Assembly (NCBI RefSeq): GCF_022539255.1
Contig: NZ_JAKZBV010000001.1
Location: forward strand, 2,666,001-2,730,000
Length of the DNA: 64,000 nucleotides
DNA from: Sinomonas terrae
GTDB taxonomy: Bacteria > Actinomycetota > Actinomycetes > Actinomycetales > Micrococcaceae
Direction: 5' to 3'
Part shown: in pieces, positions 51,058 through 59,592 of the stretch
How the letters are laid out: each line of letters opens with the position of its first letter
How positions within the stretch are numbered: position 1 is the first letter of the stretch
The notes under the pieces: model-generated
Databases searched by the model: none
The model's input: the letters and a program-made list of their open reading frames with translations, nothing else
Told to the model about the DNA's origin: nothing
Position numbers and translations under genes: made by a program

Positions 51058-52455
51058 TCAGACGCGGACAGGCTGGGGCAGCTCGGCGCTAGGCGAAGCG
51101 CCGGCGTCGCTGGACCCAGCCGAGTCCTCAGGGGAGCCGTGACCGTCGGCGAGCATGGTGGTCTCGTCGAACGGCAGGCGTCCGGAGAGCACTTCGCGGA
51201 CCCGGGGACGGTCGATCTCATGCGTCCAGACGCCCATGAGGATGGTCGCGACGGCGTTTCCGGTGAAGTTCGTCAGAGCGCGGGCCTCGGACATGAAGCG
51301 GTCGATACCGACGATGAACGAGACGCCGCCCACGAGCTGCGGCGCGTGCGACTGGAGGCCGCCCGCGAGGGTCGCGAGGCCGGCACCGCTGACGCCCGCC
51401 GCACCCTTCGACGCGATGATCATGAAGACGAGAAGCCCGACCTGCTCGCCGATGTTCATCGGCTGGCCCATCGCCGTCGCGATGAAGAGCGAGGCCATGG
51501 TGAGGTAGATCGCGGTTCCGTCCAGGTTGAACGAATAGCCGGTCGGGACGGTCACGCCGACCACGGGCTTCGATACGCCCAGGTGCTCCATCTTGGCGAT
51601 GAGGCGCGGCAGCGCAGCCTCGGAGGACGACGTCGAGACGATGATGAGGTACTCGCGGGCCAGGTACTTCATGAGCTTGAAGATGTTGACGCCGCCGACG
51701 GCGCGCAGGAGCGTCCCGAGGATGACGACGACGAACAGTAAGCACGTGATGTAGAACGCGACCATGAGGGTCAGAAGGCTCACGACGGCCTTCCAGCCCG
51801 TCGTGCCGACGACGGCGGCGATCGCGCCGAAGGCGCCGATGGGGGCGACCCACATGATCATGATGAGGATACGGAACACGAGCACCTGCGCCTGGCGGAT
51901 GAACTCGAGCAGCAGGGCTCCGGTCTTGCCCATGCGCTGGAGCGCGAAGCCCACGAGCAGTGCTACGAAGAGCGTCTGGAGCACCTGGACGGAGGTGAGC
52001 GCCGAGACCAGCGTGTTCGGGATGATCCCGAGCAGGAAGTCCGACGTCCCCGAGGCAGCGGGCGCCTTGTACGTCGCGTCCTTGAGGTCGAGGCCGGATC
52101 CGGGGTGGATGACGTTGCCGACCAGGAGGCCGACGGCGAGCGCGAAGGTGCTCATCACCATGAAGTAGACGAGCGCGAGGCCACCGACCTTGCCGACGGT
52201 CGCGGCCTTCGCGATCGAACCGATGCCGAGCACGATCGTGCAGAAGATCACCGGAGCGATCATCATCTTGATCAGGTTGACGAACGCGTCACCGAGCGGC
52301 TTCATGTCGGCCGCGAACCCGTCCTTGCCGGGAAACATGAGACCGACGACGACGCCGAGCACCACCGCAACGATGACGGCGATGTAGAGCCAGTGGGTGC
52401 GGTCGGCCTTCTTCTTCACCGGCTGCTTCGCCGGTGCCAGGGGCACGGTTGCCAT
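51058..52455 (-). CDS. dctA: C4-dicarboxylate:cation symporter DctA
   Basis: 465-residue DAACS-family secondary transporter importing succinate, fumarate or malate with protons or sodium. Around eight membrane helices plus the two re-entrant loops. Signature segments are 'STSSSEAALPRLIAKME' and 'GYSFNLDGTAIYLTMASLFIA' (shown in part: GYSFNLDGTAIY), and 'NFTGNAVATILMGVWTHEID' is the C-terminal cation-site helix. I use ATG 52455 with AAGAGGA upstream; the longer frame adds non-conserved residues. Divergent from a DcuS/CitA-type two-component system that probably controls it. Confidence 0.94.
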   Translation of the reverse strand: MATVPLAPAKQPVKKKADRTHWLYIAVIVAVVLGVVVGLMFPGKDGFAADMKPLGDAFVNLIKMMIAPVIFCTIVLGIGSIAKAATVGKVGGLALVYFMVMSTFALAVGLLVGNVIHPGSGLDLKDATYKAPAASGTSDFLLGIIPNTLVSALTSVQVLQTLFVALLVGFALQRMGKTGALLLEFIRQAQVLVFRILIMIMWVAPIGAFGAIAAVVGTTGWKAVVSLLTLMVAFYITCLLFVVVILGTLLRAVGGVNIFKLMKYLAREYLIIVSTSSSEAALPRLIAKMEHLGVSKPVVGVTVPTGYSFNLDGTAIYLTMASLFIATAMGQPMNIGEQVGLLVFMIIASKGAAGVSGAGLATLAGGLQSHAPQLVGGVSFIVGIDRFMSEARALTNFTGNAVATILMGVWTHEIDRPRVREVLSGRLPFDETTMLADGHGSPEDSAGSSDAGASPSAELPQPVRV

Positions 52456-52593
52456 GAGTCCTCTTCCTCGAGTGGGGGGCCGCGTCCCTGTGACCGCGGC
52501 CATACCACCTTCCCGTAGAGTGTGAGGAGGACCACCCTTGCGTTCATATTGGTCACGCGGACTGGTCACTGGGATTCGATCGGAGGGAAGCAG

Positions 52594-54222
52594 TTGAGCC
52601 TCGCACGGAGGCTGTTCCTCCTGCTCGTAGTCGCCGTCGTCCTCTTCACGGCCTTCGCCGGCACGGCGTTCTACCTCGACGCCCGCGACCAGCTACACCA
52701 AGCCGCCGGGAACAGGACCCTCGCTGTCGCCGAGGCGATCGCCGACAGCCCCGTGGTCGCCAATGCCGCGCTCGACGCGCAGCGCACGAATCCCACTCCC
52801 GTCCTCCAGCCGTATGCGGAACAGGTCATCTCCGATGCCAAGCTGGACTTCATCACGATCATGGCCCCGGATGGGACGCGCTGGACCCATCCCAATCCTT
52901 CGGAGATCGGCGGCAAGTACATCGGCTCGACTTCCGAGGCGCTCGCTGGCCGCCCCTTCACGGAGACCTACACGGGGACGCTGGGGCCCTCCGTGAGGAC
53001 GATCGTCCCGATCAAGGCCCCGGGCTCGGACCGCGTCGTCGGGATGGTCGCCGCCGGCGTGACCGTCACGAACCTTGACGTCACGCTCGCGTCGCGGCTC
53101 CCGGCCCTCCTGGGGATCGCCGTCGTCGTCCTCCTCCTCGGCTCGCTTGGGGCCGCCATCCTCGAGCGCCGCCTCTCTGCCGCCACCCACGGCTATGGGC
53201 TCGAGCAGCTGAGCCAGCTCTTCGCGTACTACGAATCGGTGCTGCATTCGGTGCGGGAGGGCGTCGTCATGGTTGATCCCCGCGGACGGCTCGTGATCCG
53301 CAACGATCAGGCCTCCGAGCTGCTCGGCCTCCCGCCGACCGCCGCGGCGGGCCCTTCTCCCAGCCTCGCTCCCCTGCTCGCCGACGTCGACCTCCCCGAG
53401 AGCCTCCGCGAGCTCCTCGCGAGCGGACGGACGGCGCGAGACGAGATCCATCTCACGAAGGACCGCGTGCTCGTGGTCAATCAAGAGCCCGCCCTGGCTC
53501 CGGACGGGCGGCGGACCCGAAGGCTCGGCTCCGTCGCGACTCTGCGCGATCAGACGGAGATCGAGACGCTCGGCTCGGAGCTCGCGACCATGCGCACGCT
53601 CTCCGATGCGCTCCGCAGCCAGACCCATGAGCACGCGAACCGCCTCCACACGATCGTCTCGCTCCTAGAGCTTGGCCGTACGGATCAAGCCCTCGAGTTC
53701 GCGACCGAGGACCTCTCGCTGAGCCAGTCCCTTGCCAACGAGCTCGTCGTCTCCGTGCAGGAGTCCGTCCAGGAACCGGTCCTCGCGGCGCTCGTCATGG
53801 GCAAGGCTGCGCAGGCCCACGAGCGCGGCGTGCGCCTCGACGCCGAGGCGACGGGAAGCCTCGCTGAAGTCGGCCTCGAGCCCCAGCACCTCGTTACCAT
53901 CGTGGGCAACCTGCTGGACAATGCGATCGACGCCGCCGCGGCGGCTGAGCCTCCCCGTTGGGTTGCGCTCGAGCTCCACGAGGAAGCAGGGGGCGTACTC
54001 ATCGAGGTTTCGGACTCCGGGTCCGGAGTGCCTGCCAGCGAGCGCGAGCGGATTCTGCACTTCGGCTATTCGACGAAGCCCCATGGGGCAGAGGGTCGCG
54101 GTCTGGGCCTCGCCCTGGTGCGCCGATCCGCCGAGGCATTGGGCGGTACCCTCGCCGTTGAGGGGACGAGCGGTGCGGTGTTCACCGTGTCGATCCCGGC
54201 GCGAAAGGGAAGGAAGGAATGA
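52594..54222 (+). CDS. DcuS/CitA-family sensor histidine kinase
   Basis: 542-residue membrane sensor. Helix 1 is at about 8-28, followed by an extracytoplasmic PDC/CitA-type sensor ('FITIMAPDGTRWTHPNPSEI', 'RTIVPIKAPGSDRVVGMV'). Helix 2 is at about 170-190, then a PAS-like domain ('LHSVREGVVMVDPRGRLVI'). The H box is SQTHEHANRLH with His345, and the HATPase has 'VGNLLDNAIDA', 'VSDSGSGV' and 'GRGLGLALV'. I choose TTG 52594, because GGAGGGA lies just upstream. It probably senses C4-dicarboxylate or citrate and signals to the regulator overlapping its stop (ATGA). Confidence 0.9.
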   Translation: MSLARRLFLLLVVAVVLFTAFAGTAFYLDARDQLHQAAGNRTLAVAEAIADSPVVANAALDAQRTNPTPVLQPYAEQVISDAKLDFITIMAPDGTRWTHPNPSEIGGKYIGSTSEALAGRPFTETYTGTLGPSVRTIVPIKAPGSDRVVGMVAAGVTVTNLDVTLASRLPALLGIAVVVLLLGSLGAAILERRLSAATHGYGLEQLSQLFAYYESVLHSVREGVVMVDPRGRLVIRNDQASELLGLPPTAAAGPSPSLAPLLADVDLPESLRELLASGRTARDEIHLTKDRVLVVNQEPALAPDGRRTRRLGSVATLRDQTEIETLGSELATMRTLSDALRSQTHEHANRLHTIVSLLELGRTDQALEFATEDLSLSQSLANELVVSVQESVQEPVLAALVMGKAAQAHERGVRLDAEATGSLAEVGLEPQHLVTIVGNLLDNAIDAAAAAEPPRWVALELHEEAGGVLIEVSDSGSGVPASERERILHFGYSTKPHGAEGRGLGLALVRRSAEALGGTLAVEGTSGAVFTVSIPARKGRKE

Positions 54223-54917
54223 GCGAACTCCGCGTCCTCGTCGTCGAGGACGAGCCGATCGCCGCGGATGCCCACGCCGCCTACATCGGGCGCATCCAGG
54301 GTTTCACTCACGTCGGCACAGCCCACGACGGCGCCTCCGCCCTTCGGCTCGCTGGCGAGCTCGCCGCAGCAGGGCGCCCCGTAGACCTCGTGCTGCTCGA
54401 CATGAACCTGCCCGACCTCCACGGGCTCGACGTCGCGCGGCGGCTGCGAGCGGCAGGCCACCACCCGGACATCCTGGCGATCACTGCCGTCCGAGAGCTT
54501 CCCGTGGTGCGTCGCGCGATCTCGGCCGGCGTCGTGCAGTACCTCATCAAGCCGTTCACGTATGCCGCGTTCGCCGAGCGGCTCGAACACTACCGGGAGT
54601 TCCGCGAGTCCCTCTCCCACTCGGAGGGCACGACGTCTCAGGACGCGGTGGACCAGGCACTCGCCGCGCTGCGGACCCCCGTGGGAACACCGCTTCCGAA
54701 GGGCCTCTCCCCCGACACCCTCGACGCGATCCGCGCTTTCGTCCGGACCCGGGGCGCCGCCGTCTCGGCGAACGAGGTCATGGAGGCCGTCGGAGTCTCC
54801 CGAGTCACGGCACGTCGCTACCTCGAGCACCTCGCGGATGCGGGCGTTCTCACACGTTCGGCCCGTTACGGCACCCCCGGGCGGCCCGAGAAGGAGTACC
54901 GGTGGGCCAGCCTCTAG
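54219..54917 (+). CDS. CitB/DcuR-family response regulator
   Basis: 232-residue response regulator. The receiver domain has acidic Glu10-Asp11, phosphoacceptor Asp61 (LLLDMNLPD) and Lys in LIKPF. The C-terminal HTH has 'SANEVMEAVGVSRVTARRYL' and 'YGTPGRPEKEYR', the usual ending of the CitB/DpiA group. Cognate of the kinase it overlaps; the likely target is dctA across the divergent promoter. Confidence 0.93.
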   Translation: MSELRVLVVEDEPIAADAHAAYIGRIQGFTHVGTAHDGASALRLAGELAAAGRPVDLVLLDMNLPDLHGLDVARRLRAAGHHPDILAITAVRELPVVRRAISAGVVQYLIKPFTYAAFAERLEHYREFRESLSHSEGTTSQDAVDQALAALRTPVGTPLPKGLSPDTLDAIRAFVRTRGAAVSANEVMEAVGVSRVTARRYLEHLADAGVLTRSARYGTPGRPEKEYRWASL

Positions 54918-55052
54918 CCGCACGATCTAGCTGCACCCGTCTGCCCCTGCCGTTGGCGCCCAGACAGGCCTAACGTGGTAGCGAGGGTTCTTCCCTCGCT
55001 AGCAGGAAACCAAGCAGAAGCACTAGGCACGGCACGAAGGGCAGGAGGAGCG

Positions 55053-55205
55053 ATGAGCACCGAGCGCACGGAGCGTATTGCCAGCGAGGCCGACGTCCTC
55101 GGCACACCCAGCCCCCGGAACGCGGATGTCTCCGCGATCCCCGACGGCTCCGGCAACGACCGCGACGACGACGAACGGGACGACGAGCGCTTCGACGCCG
55201 GCTGA
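55053..55205 (+). CDS. Small acidic hypothetical protein
   Basis: 50 codons from ATG 55053 with GGAGGAG six bases upstream, so translation is likely. The product is disordered and highly acidic at its end (NDRDDDERDDERFD). Such tiny Asp-rich proteins are common and unnamed in Arthrobacter-like genomes. Followed after 43 bp by a second acidic small gene. Confidence 0.55.
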   Translation: MSTERTERIASEADVLGTPSPRNADVSAIPDGSGNDRDDDERDDERFDAG

Positions 55206-55248
55206 CCCCGCGACCCGTCGTCAGGCCGGGCGAAGAGAGGAGCACGCC

Positions 55249-55458
55249 ATGACCCACGACGTCGACTACGGAAACACCGAGGACGACGACCTCACGGAGC
55301 CGCTCGACGGCCGCAACAGTCAGGCACCTGAGGAAGGCTCATCGGACAACCCCGAGATCCTCGACGAGGTCGATCCCCTCCACAACCCGCACCGGCTCAT
55401 CGATCTGGATGCGGAAGACGAGGAACCGAACCCCGACATCGACCTCGGGTACGACTGA
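55249..55458 (+). CDS. Small acidic hypothetical protein
   Basis: 69 residues from ATG 55249, with GAGAGGAG upstream. Very acidic (DYGNTEDDDLTEPLDG near the start, DLDAEDEEPNPDIDLGYD at the end), without hydrophobic core or recognised motif, so probably disordered. It precedes the MobA-like gene by 4 bp and may be translated with it. Confidence 0.6.
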   Translation: MTHDVDYGNTEDDDLTEPLDGRNSQAPEEGSSDNPEILDEVDPLHNPHRLIDLDAEDEEPNPDIDLGYD

Positions 55459-55462
55459 GGCG

Positions 55463-56065
55463 ATGGCATTCTCGAACACTCCCTTGGCCGGAGTGCTGCT
55501 TGCCGCGGGCGCCGGACGGCGCTTCGGCGGCCCGAAGGCGCTCGCAGCGACCCCCGACGCCGGGGGCTGGCTCGAGCGCGGCGTGCGGCTCCTGCTCGAC
55601 GCGGGCTGTGATCCCGTGGTCGTAGTCCTGGGCGCCGAGGCCGAGAGGGCACGAACCCTCCTCCCGGCCTCTGAACCGCGCGTCGTGCCCGTCATCGCCG
55701 ACGATTGGGCCGAGGGCATCGGCGCGTCGCTTCGGGCCGCTCTCGCCGCCCTCGAGGGCACCAGGCTCCCTGTCGCCGCTCTCGTCACCCTCGTCGACCT
55801 CCCCCGCCTCGCACCAGAGGCCCTCGAGCGCGTGGCGGGGGGCGATGTCGTCCCTTCCTCGCTACGGCGCGCAGTCTACGAGGGGATCCCCGGGCACCCC
55901 GTGCTGATCGGGCGCGACCACTGGCACGACCTGCGGCAAGGGCTCAAGGGCGATGTCGGCGCGGGCCCCTACTTGCGGGCGCACCGCGCCGAGCCCATCG
56001 AGTGCTCCGGGCTGGGCGGGGACGACGACGTCGACGCGCCGGCCGGGGTCCGGGACGGCTTCTAG
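55463..56065 (+). CDS. MobA/MocA-like nucleotidyltransferase
   Basis: 200-residue NTP-transferase-fold protein. The nucleotide-binding 'VLLAAGAGRRFGGPKAL' is at about 10-26, 'DDWAEGIGASLRAAL' near 80, 'VTLVDLPRLAPEALE' holds the metal-binding Asp, and 'GIPGHPVLIGRDHW' is further on. This pattern matches MocA-type cytidylyl/guanylyltransferases for molybdopterin cofactors and related MobA-like proteins. No molybdoenzyme lies in the window, so the substrate is uncertain. Confidence 0.83.
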   Translation: MAFSNTPLAGVLLAAGAGRRFGGPKALAATPDAGGWLERGVRLLLDAGCDPVVVVLGAEAERARTLLPASEPRVVPVIADDWAEGIGASLRAALAALEGTRLPVAALVTLVDLPRLAPEALERVAGGDVVPSSLRRAVYEGIPGHPVLIGRDHWHDLRQGLKGDVGAGPYLRAHRAEPIECSGLGGDDDVDAPAGVRDGF

Positions 56066-56072
56066 GCCCCCT

Positions 56073-57731
56073 CTAGGCCCGATCCGGCTCCTCGAACAGC
56101 CCGCGAGCCTGATCCTCTTCGGCCTGCTCGGCAAGCACGTAGTGGATCTTCTTGCCCGTCGCGGTCATCGGCAGCTCGTCGATGAAGCGGTACGCACGCG
56201 GGCGCTTGTAGTTCGCGAGCCCGTCGTCGCCGACGCACCACTCCTCGAGCTGGCCAGCCGTGAGTTCCTCGTCCCTCCGCACGACGTACGCGACGACTTT
56301 CTGACCCCACCGCTCGTCGGCAAGCCCCACCACGACCGCGTCCTTGACCCCGGAGTGCGCGGCGAGGACCTCCTCGACTTGGACGGGGTGCACGTTCTCG
56401 CCGCCCGAGATGATCATGTCGTCCTTGCGGCCGAGGATCGTCACGAACTCGCTCTCGTCCCACACCGCCAGGTCGCCTGTGTAGAACCAGCCGTCGTAGA
56501 ACTTCTCCTCATTGATGCTCGGAAGGTTGGCGTAGCTGAAACCGGACTTTGCCGAGCGCATGATGACTTCGCCCTGCTCCGTGTTGTCGTGCGCGACATG
56601 CTCGTCGGGGCGTCCGCGACGGTCGGGGAAAATGCGGACGACGGCGACGTCGTCGTCCGTCGATGCCCTCCCCGCCGTGCCGGCATGCTCGGGCAGATCC
56701 TCCGGGCGGAGGAAGGTGTTCCAGAACGTCTCGGTGGTGCCGTACCCGTTGAAGATCCGCGGCGTGAGAGTGCGCTGGTACCGCAGGGCGGCGGCCTTGT
56801 CGAGCGGGGCGCCCATCGTCACGATCCCCCGGAGCGGCCCGAGGTCGCGCGGGTTCCGCTCCTGCTCATCGGCAAGCATCTCGAGGGTCGTGGGGGCGCC
56901 GATGAGGAACGTGATCCCGTGCTCGGCGACCCAGTCGAGGGCCGTTCCCGGGTTGAAGGCCCGCATGGGTACCACGCTGCCGCCGACGTAGAAGACCGGG
57001 TTCGGGCCTCCCGAGTAGAGGCCGCCACGGTGGAACCAGGGCGTCATGTTGAGGGTGCGGTCGTAGGGCGTGAGCGGGAAGTGCATGATCACGTCGTGGG
57101 CCGACATGACCTCTACGAGCGAGGGAAGCGAAACGCCCTTGGGCATCCCTGTGGTCCCGGAGGTGTAGAGCCGGGTCGTCTCGTCGTAGACCGTCGTCGA
57201 GGAATCGTATTCAGGGAGCTCGCCGTGCGCCGCCTCGCGCGCGTGGGCGAAGTCCTCCGCCTCCGCGAGGTCAGCGACGTCGTCCTCAGAGCGCCCGACG
57301 ACGAGGAGCAGCGGAGCGGCGTCGACCTGCTTGAGGGCACGTCCCACACTCGCCGACACCTCATGGTCGAACACGAAGACGACAGGCTCGCTGTCGCGGA
57401 GGATGTGTGCAATCTCGCCGGGGGCCAGCCGGAAGTTGATGGGCACGCCGACGGCGCCGAGCCGCTGGGTTGCGAGGTAGAGGAGCGCGAACTCTAGCCC
57501 GTTGAACAGCTGGTAGAGCACGCGGTCGCCACGGCCGACGCCGCGCTCGGCGAGCGCGAGCGCCGTCTTGTCCACTTCGGCCGCGAGCTCGCCGTAGTTG
57601 AGCTGGACGCCCGTGACCGGGTCGAAGAACGCCGGACGGTCCCGGTACCGACGCACGTTGCGGCGGAAGCCAGCCTCGTACGTGAACTCGTGCTCGAAGT
57701 AATTCCTGAAGCGACCGGCGTCGTATGCCAT
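56073..57731 (-). CDS. AMP-dependent acyl-CoA synthetase/ligase
   Basis: 552-residue ANL-superfamily enzyme forming acyl-CoA via an acyl-adenylate. The P-loop 'LYTSGTTGMPKGVS' is at about 188-200, 'FNGYGTTETFWN' near 315 is the adenine motif, 'YTGDLAVWDE' near 425 binds ribose, 'GRKDDMIISGGENVHPVQVE' is the hinge, and the catalytic Lys lies in 'MTATGKKIHY'. The acyl substrate (fatty or aromatic acid) is not decided by sequence. It stands alone between the MobA-like gene and the GntR cluster. Confidence 0.92.
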   Translation of the reverse strand: MAYDAGRFRNYFEHEFTYEAGFRRNVRRYRDRPAFFDPVTGVQLNYGELAAEVDKTALALAERGVGRGDRVLYQLFNGLEFALLYLATQRLGAVGVPINFRLAPGEIAHILRDSEPVVFVFDHEVSASVGRALKQVDAAPLLLVVGRSEDDVADLAEAEDFAHAREAAHGELPEYDSSTTVYDETTRLYTSGTTGMPKGVSLPSLVEVMSAHDVIMHFPLTPYDRTLNMTPWFHRGGLYSGGPNPVFYVGGSVVPMRAFNPGTALDWVAEHGITFLIGAPTTLEMLADEQERNPRDLGPLRGIVTMGAPLDKAAALRYQRTLTPRIFNGYGTTETFWNTFLRPEDLPEHAGTAGRASTDDDVAVVRIFPDRRGRPDEHVAHDNTEQGEVIMRSAKSGFSYANLPSINEEKFYDGWFYTGDLAVWDESEFVTILGRKDDMIISGGENVHPVQVEEVLAAHSGVKDAVVVGLADERWGQKVVAYVVRRDEELTAGQLEEWCVGDDGLANYKRPRAYRFIDELPMTATGKKIHYVLAEQAEEDQARGLFEEPDRA

Positions 57732-57791
57732 GCCGCTGCCTCCCTTCGCGGTAGAACAACTACTCGCGAAGGCTACTCCCTAGTACCCGTC

Positions 57792-58448
57792 TCAGCCGAC
57801 GAGCGTTCTCGCCGCGCCGTCCATGTGATCGTGGATGGTCTCACGGGCCAGCTCAGCGTCCCCGGATTCGATCGCGTTCACGATCTTGCGGTGGCGGTCG
57901 ATTCCCATGTTCTGGGTTGCCCGTTCGGAGCCCGCGAACATGATCGACATCCGGATCGATCCCTCGAGCGACTCCCACGAATGAAGGAGGGTCTCGTTGC
58001 CGGAAAGCCTGCAGAGGAGCCGGTGGAAGTCGAGGTCGGCCTCGATGCGGTCTTCGAGGCCGCGCGCCGCGACGTCCTCCATCAGCTCGATCGCCGCCCG
58101 CAGCTCGCCGACCGCGCGTGCCCGACGGGGCTGCTCGATGAGCGTCTGGGCGGCGAGGGATTCGAGCGCCGCGCGGACTCCGAAGATGTCCCGGATCTCC
58201 TTCGCGTCGAGATGCCGGACGCTCAAGCGCCCGCGCGGCCCTGCGGAGGCGAGGCCCTCCTGTTGAAGTTGGCGCAGCGCCTCACGCAGGGTCCCACGGC
58301 TGATCCCGAGCCGTTCGGACAGCTCGGTCTCGACGAGATGGCGGCCGGGTTCGAGTTCGCCGGAGGTGATGGCGCGGCGCAGCGCAACGAGAGCCTGTTC
58401 CCGCAGACTCGTCTTCTCGAGACCCAGCAGGGCTGCGGTGGCCGCCAT
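57792..58448 (-). CDS. GntR/FCD-family transcriptional regulator
   Basis: 218-residue FadR-like regulator. The N-terminal winged HTH (about 15-75) has 'LVETELSERLGISRGTLREA' and 'LRQLQQEGL'. The all-helical FCD ligand domain (about 85-205) has 'DFHRLLCRLSGNETLLHSWE' and 'HRKIVNAIESGDAELARETI', which provide its metal-binding His/Asp residues. It is transcribed leftward at the edge of the transketolase/kinase cluster. Three 17-bp direct repeats precede it and are likely autoregulatory sites. The effector is probably a sugar phosphate or acid from the pathway. Confidence 0.92.
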   Translation of the reverse strand: MAATAALLGLEKTSLREQALVALRRAITSGELEPGRHLVETELSERLGISRGTLREALRQLQQEGLASAGPRGRLSVRHLDAKEIRDIFGVRAALESLAAQTLIEQPRRARAVGELRAAIELMEDVAARGLEDRIEADLDFHRLLCRLSGNETLLHSWESLEGSIRMSIMFAGSERATQNMGIDRHRKIVNAIESGDAELARETIHDHMDGAARTLVG

Positions 58449-58475
58449 TCAATCTCCTTGGATAGCTGCCGCATA

Positions 58476-58526
58476 GTGCGGCATTGTCAGTCGTGCGGCG
58501 ATGTTACTCGTGCGGCATTGTCAACA
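58476..58526. promoter_or_regulatory. Three tandem 17-bp repeats in front of the GntR gene
   Basis: GTGCGGCATTGTCAGTC, GTGCGGCGATGTTACTC and GTGCGGCATTGTCAACA start at 58476, 58493 and 58510, exactly 17 bp apart, 28 bp upstream of the GntR start. Likely binding sites of the regulator itself, but the odd spacing (about 1.6 helical turns) is unusual. Confidence 0.6.
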
Positions 58527-58578
58527 GTCATCATAGGACAGCCCCCTGAGGATGACCGGTGAAGCGGGCCTGGACCGC

Positions 58579-59592
58579 TCAGCCGAGTTCGCTCAGGACG
58601 CGTTCGACGATGCGGTCCTTCGAGAGGCCGTACCGGTCGTGGAGCGTTGGAAGCGCGCCCGCGTGGAGGAACTCGTCGGGCAGGCCGATCGGCACGACCC
58701 GGCGAGCCTCGCCGCGGCGGACGAGGGCTGAAGCGACAGTCTCGAACAGGCCCCCGACCACGGTGTGGTTCTCGAGCGTCACGGCGAGGCGGTCGCCGGC
58801 CAGCTCGGCCAGGACGGTCTCCTCATCGAACGGCTTGAGCGTGGGGGAATGCACGACGGCGACGTCGACGCGGTGGGCAGCGAGCGCCTCGGCGGCCTGC
58901 AGCGCACGCATCGTCATGAGCCCCGAGGAGACGAGGACGACGTCGCGTCCGCCGCGCAGGACCTTGGCCTTGCCGAGCTCGAACGTGTAGTCGTACTCGT
59001 CGAGGACGGCAGGGACCTTCCCGCGCAGGAGCCGCAGGTACGTGGGGCCCTGGGCGGCGGCAAGCTGAGGCACGGCCTGCGCGATGTCGACGGCGTCGCA
59101 CGGGTCCACAATCGTCAGGTTGGGCATGCCGCGGAAGATCGCGACGTCCTCCGTGGCCTGGTGGCTCGGCCCATAGCCTGTGGTCAGGCCGGGAAGGCCG
59201 CCGACGATGTTGACGTTGAGCTCGGGTTCGGCGATGTCGAGGCAGATGAAGTCGTACGCGCGCCGGGCGGCGAACACCGAGTAGGTCGTGGCGAACGGCA
59301 CGAGCCCCGCCTGCGCCATGCCGGCTGCGGCGCCGAAGAGCAGCTGCTCCGCCATGCCCATCTGGAAATACCGGTCCGGGTGCCGCTGGCCGAAGATGTG
59401 CAGGTCCGTGTACTTGCCGAGGTCCGCGGTCAGGCCCACGATCCGCTCGTCCTGCTCCGCGAGCTCTGCGAGCGCGTGCCCGAAGGGCGCCGAGGCAGTC
59501 CGCTGCCCCGGGTCCGCGAACGAGGCGATCATCGCCGAGGTCTTGAGCTTCGGCGACTTATGGTTCTCCGTCTGTGGGGCTGTTGTTGTCAC
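58579..59592 (-). CDS. Transketolase, C-terminal (pyrimidine-binding) subunit
   Basis: 337 residues: Transket_pyr domain ('RIVGLTADLGKYTDLHIFGQ', 'GMAEQLLFGAAAGMAQAG') and C-terminal domain ('VVLVSSGLMTMRALQAAEAL', 'VVHSPTLKPFDEE', 'TLENHTVVGGLFETVASAL'). The Glu of GMAEQ activates thiamine diphosphate. It forms an alpha2beta2 enzyme with the subunit encoded just upstream. The GTG start at 59592 follows GGAGGCGG and overlaps the N-subunit stop (GTGA). Split transketolases with a DhaK-type kinase nearby act on unusual ketose phosphates (known for apulose-4-phosphate). Confidence 0.9.
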   Translation of the reverse strand: MTTTAPQTENHKSPKLKTSAMIASFADPGQRTASAPFGHALAELAEQDERIVGLTADLGKYTDLHIFGQRHPDRYFQMGMAEQLLFGAAAGMAQAGLVPFATTYSVFAARRAYDFICLDIAEPELNVNIVGGLPGLTTGYGPSHQATEDVAIFRGMPNLTIVDPCDAVDIAQAVPQLAAAQGPTYLRLLRGKVPAVLDEYDYTFELGKAKVLRGGRDVVLVSSGLMTMRALQAAEALAAHRVDVAVVHSPTLKPFDEETVLAELAGDRLAVTLENHTVVGGLFETVASALVRRGEARRVVPIGLPDEFLHAGALPTLHDRYGLSKDRIVERVLSELG

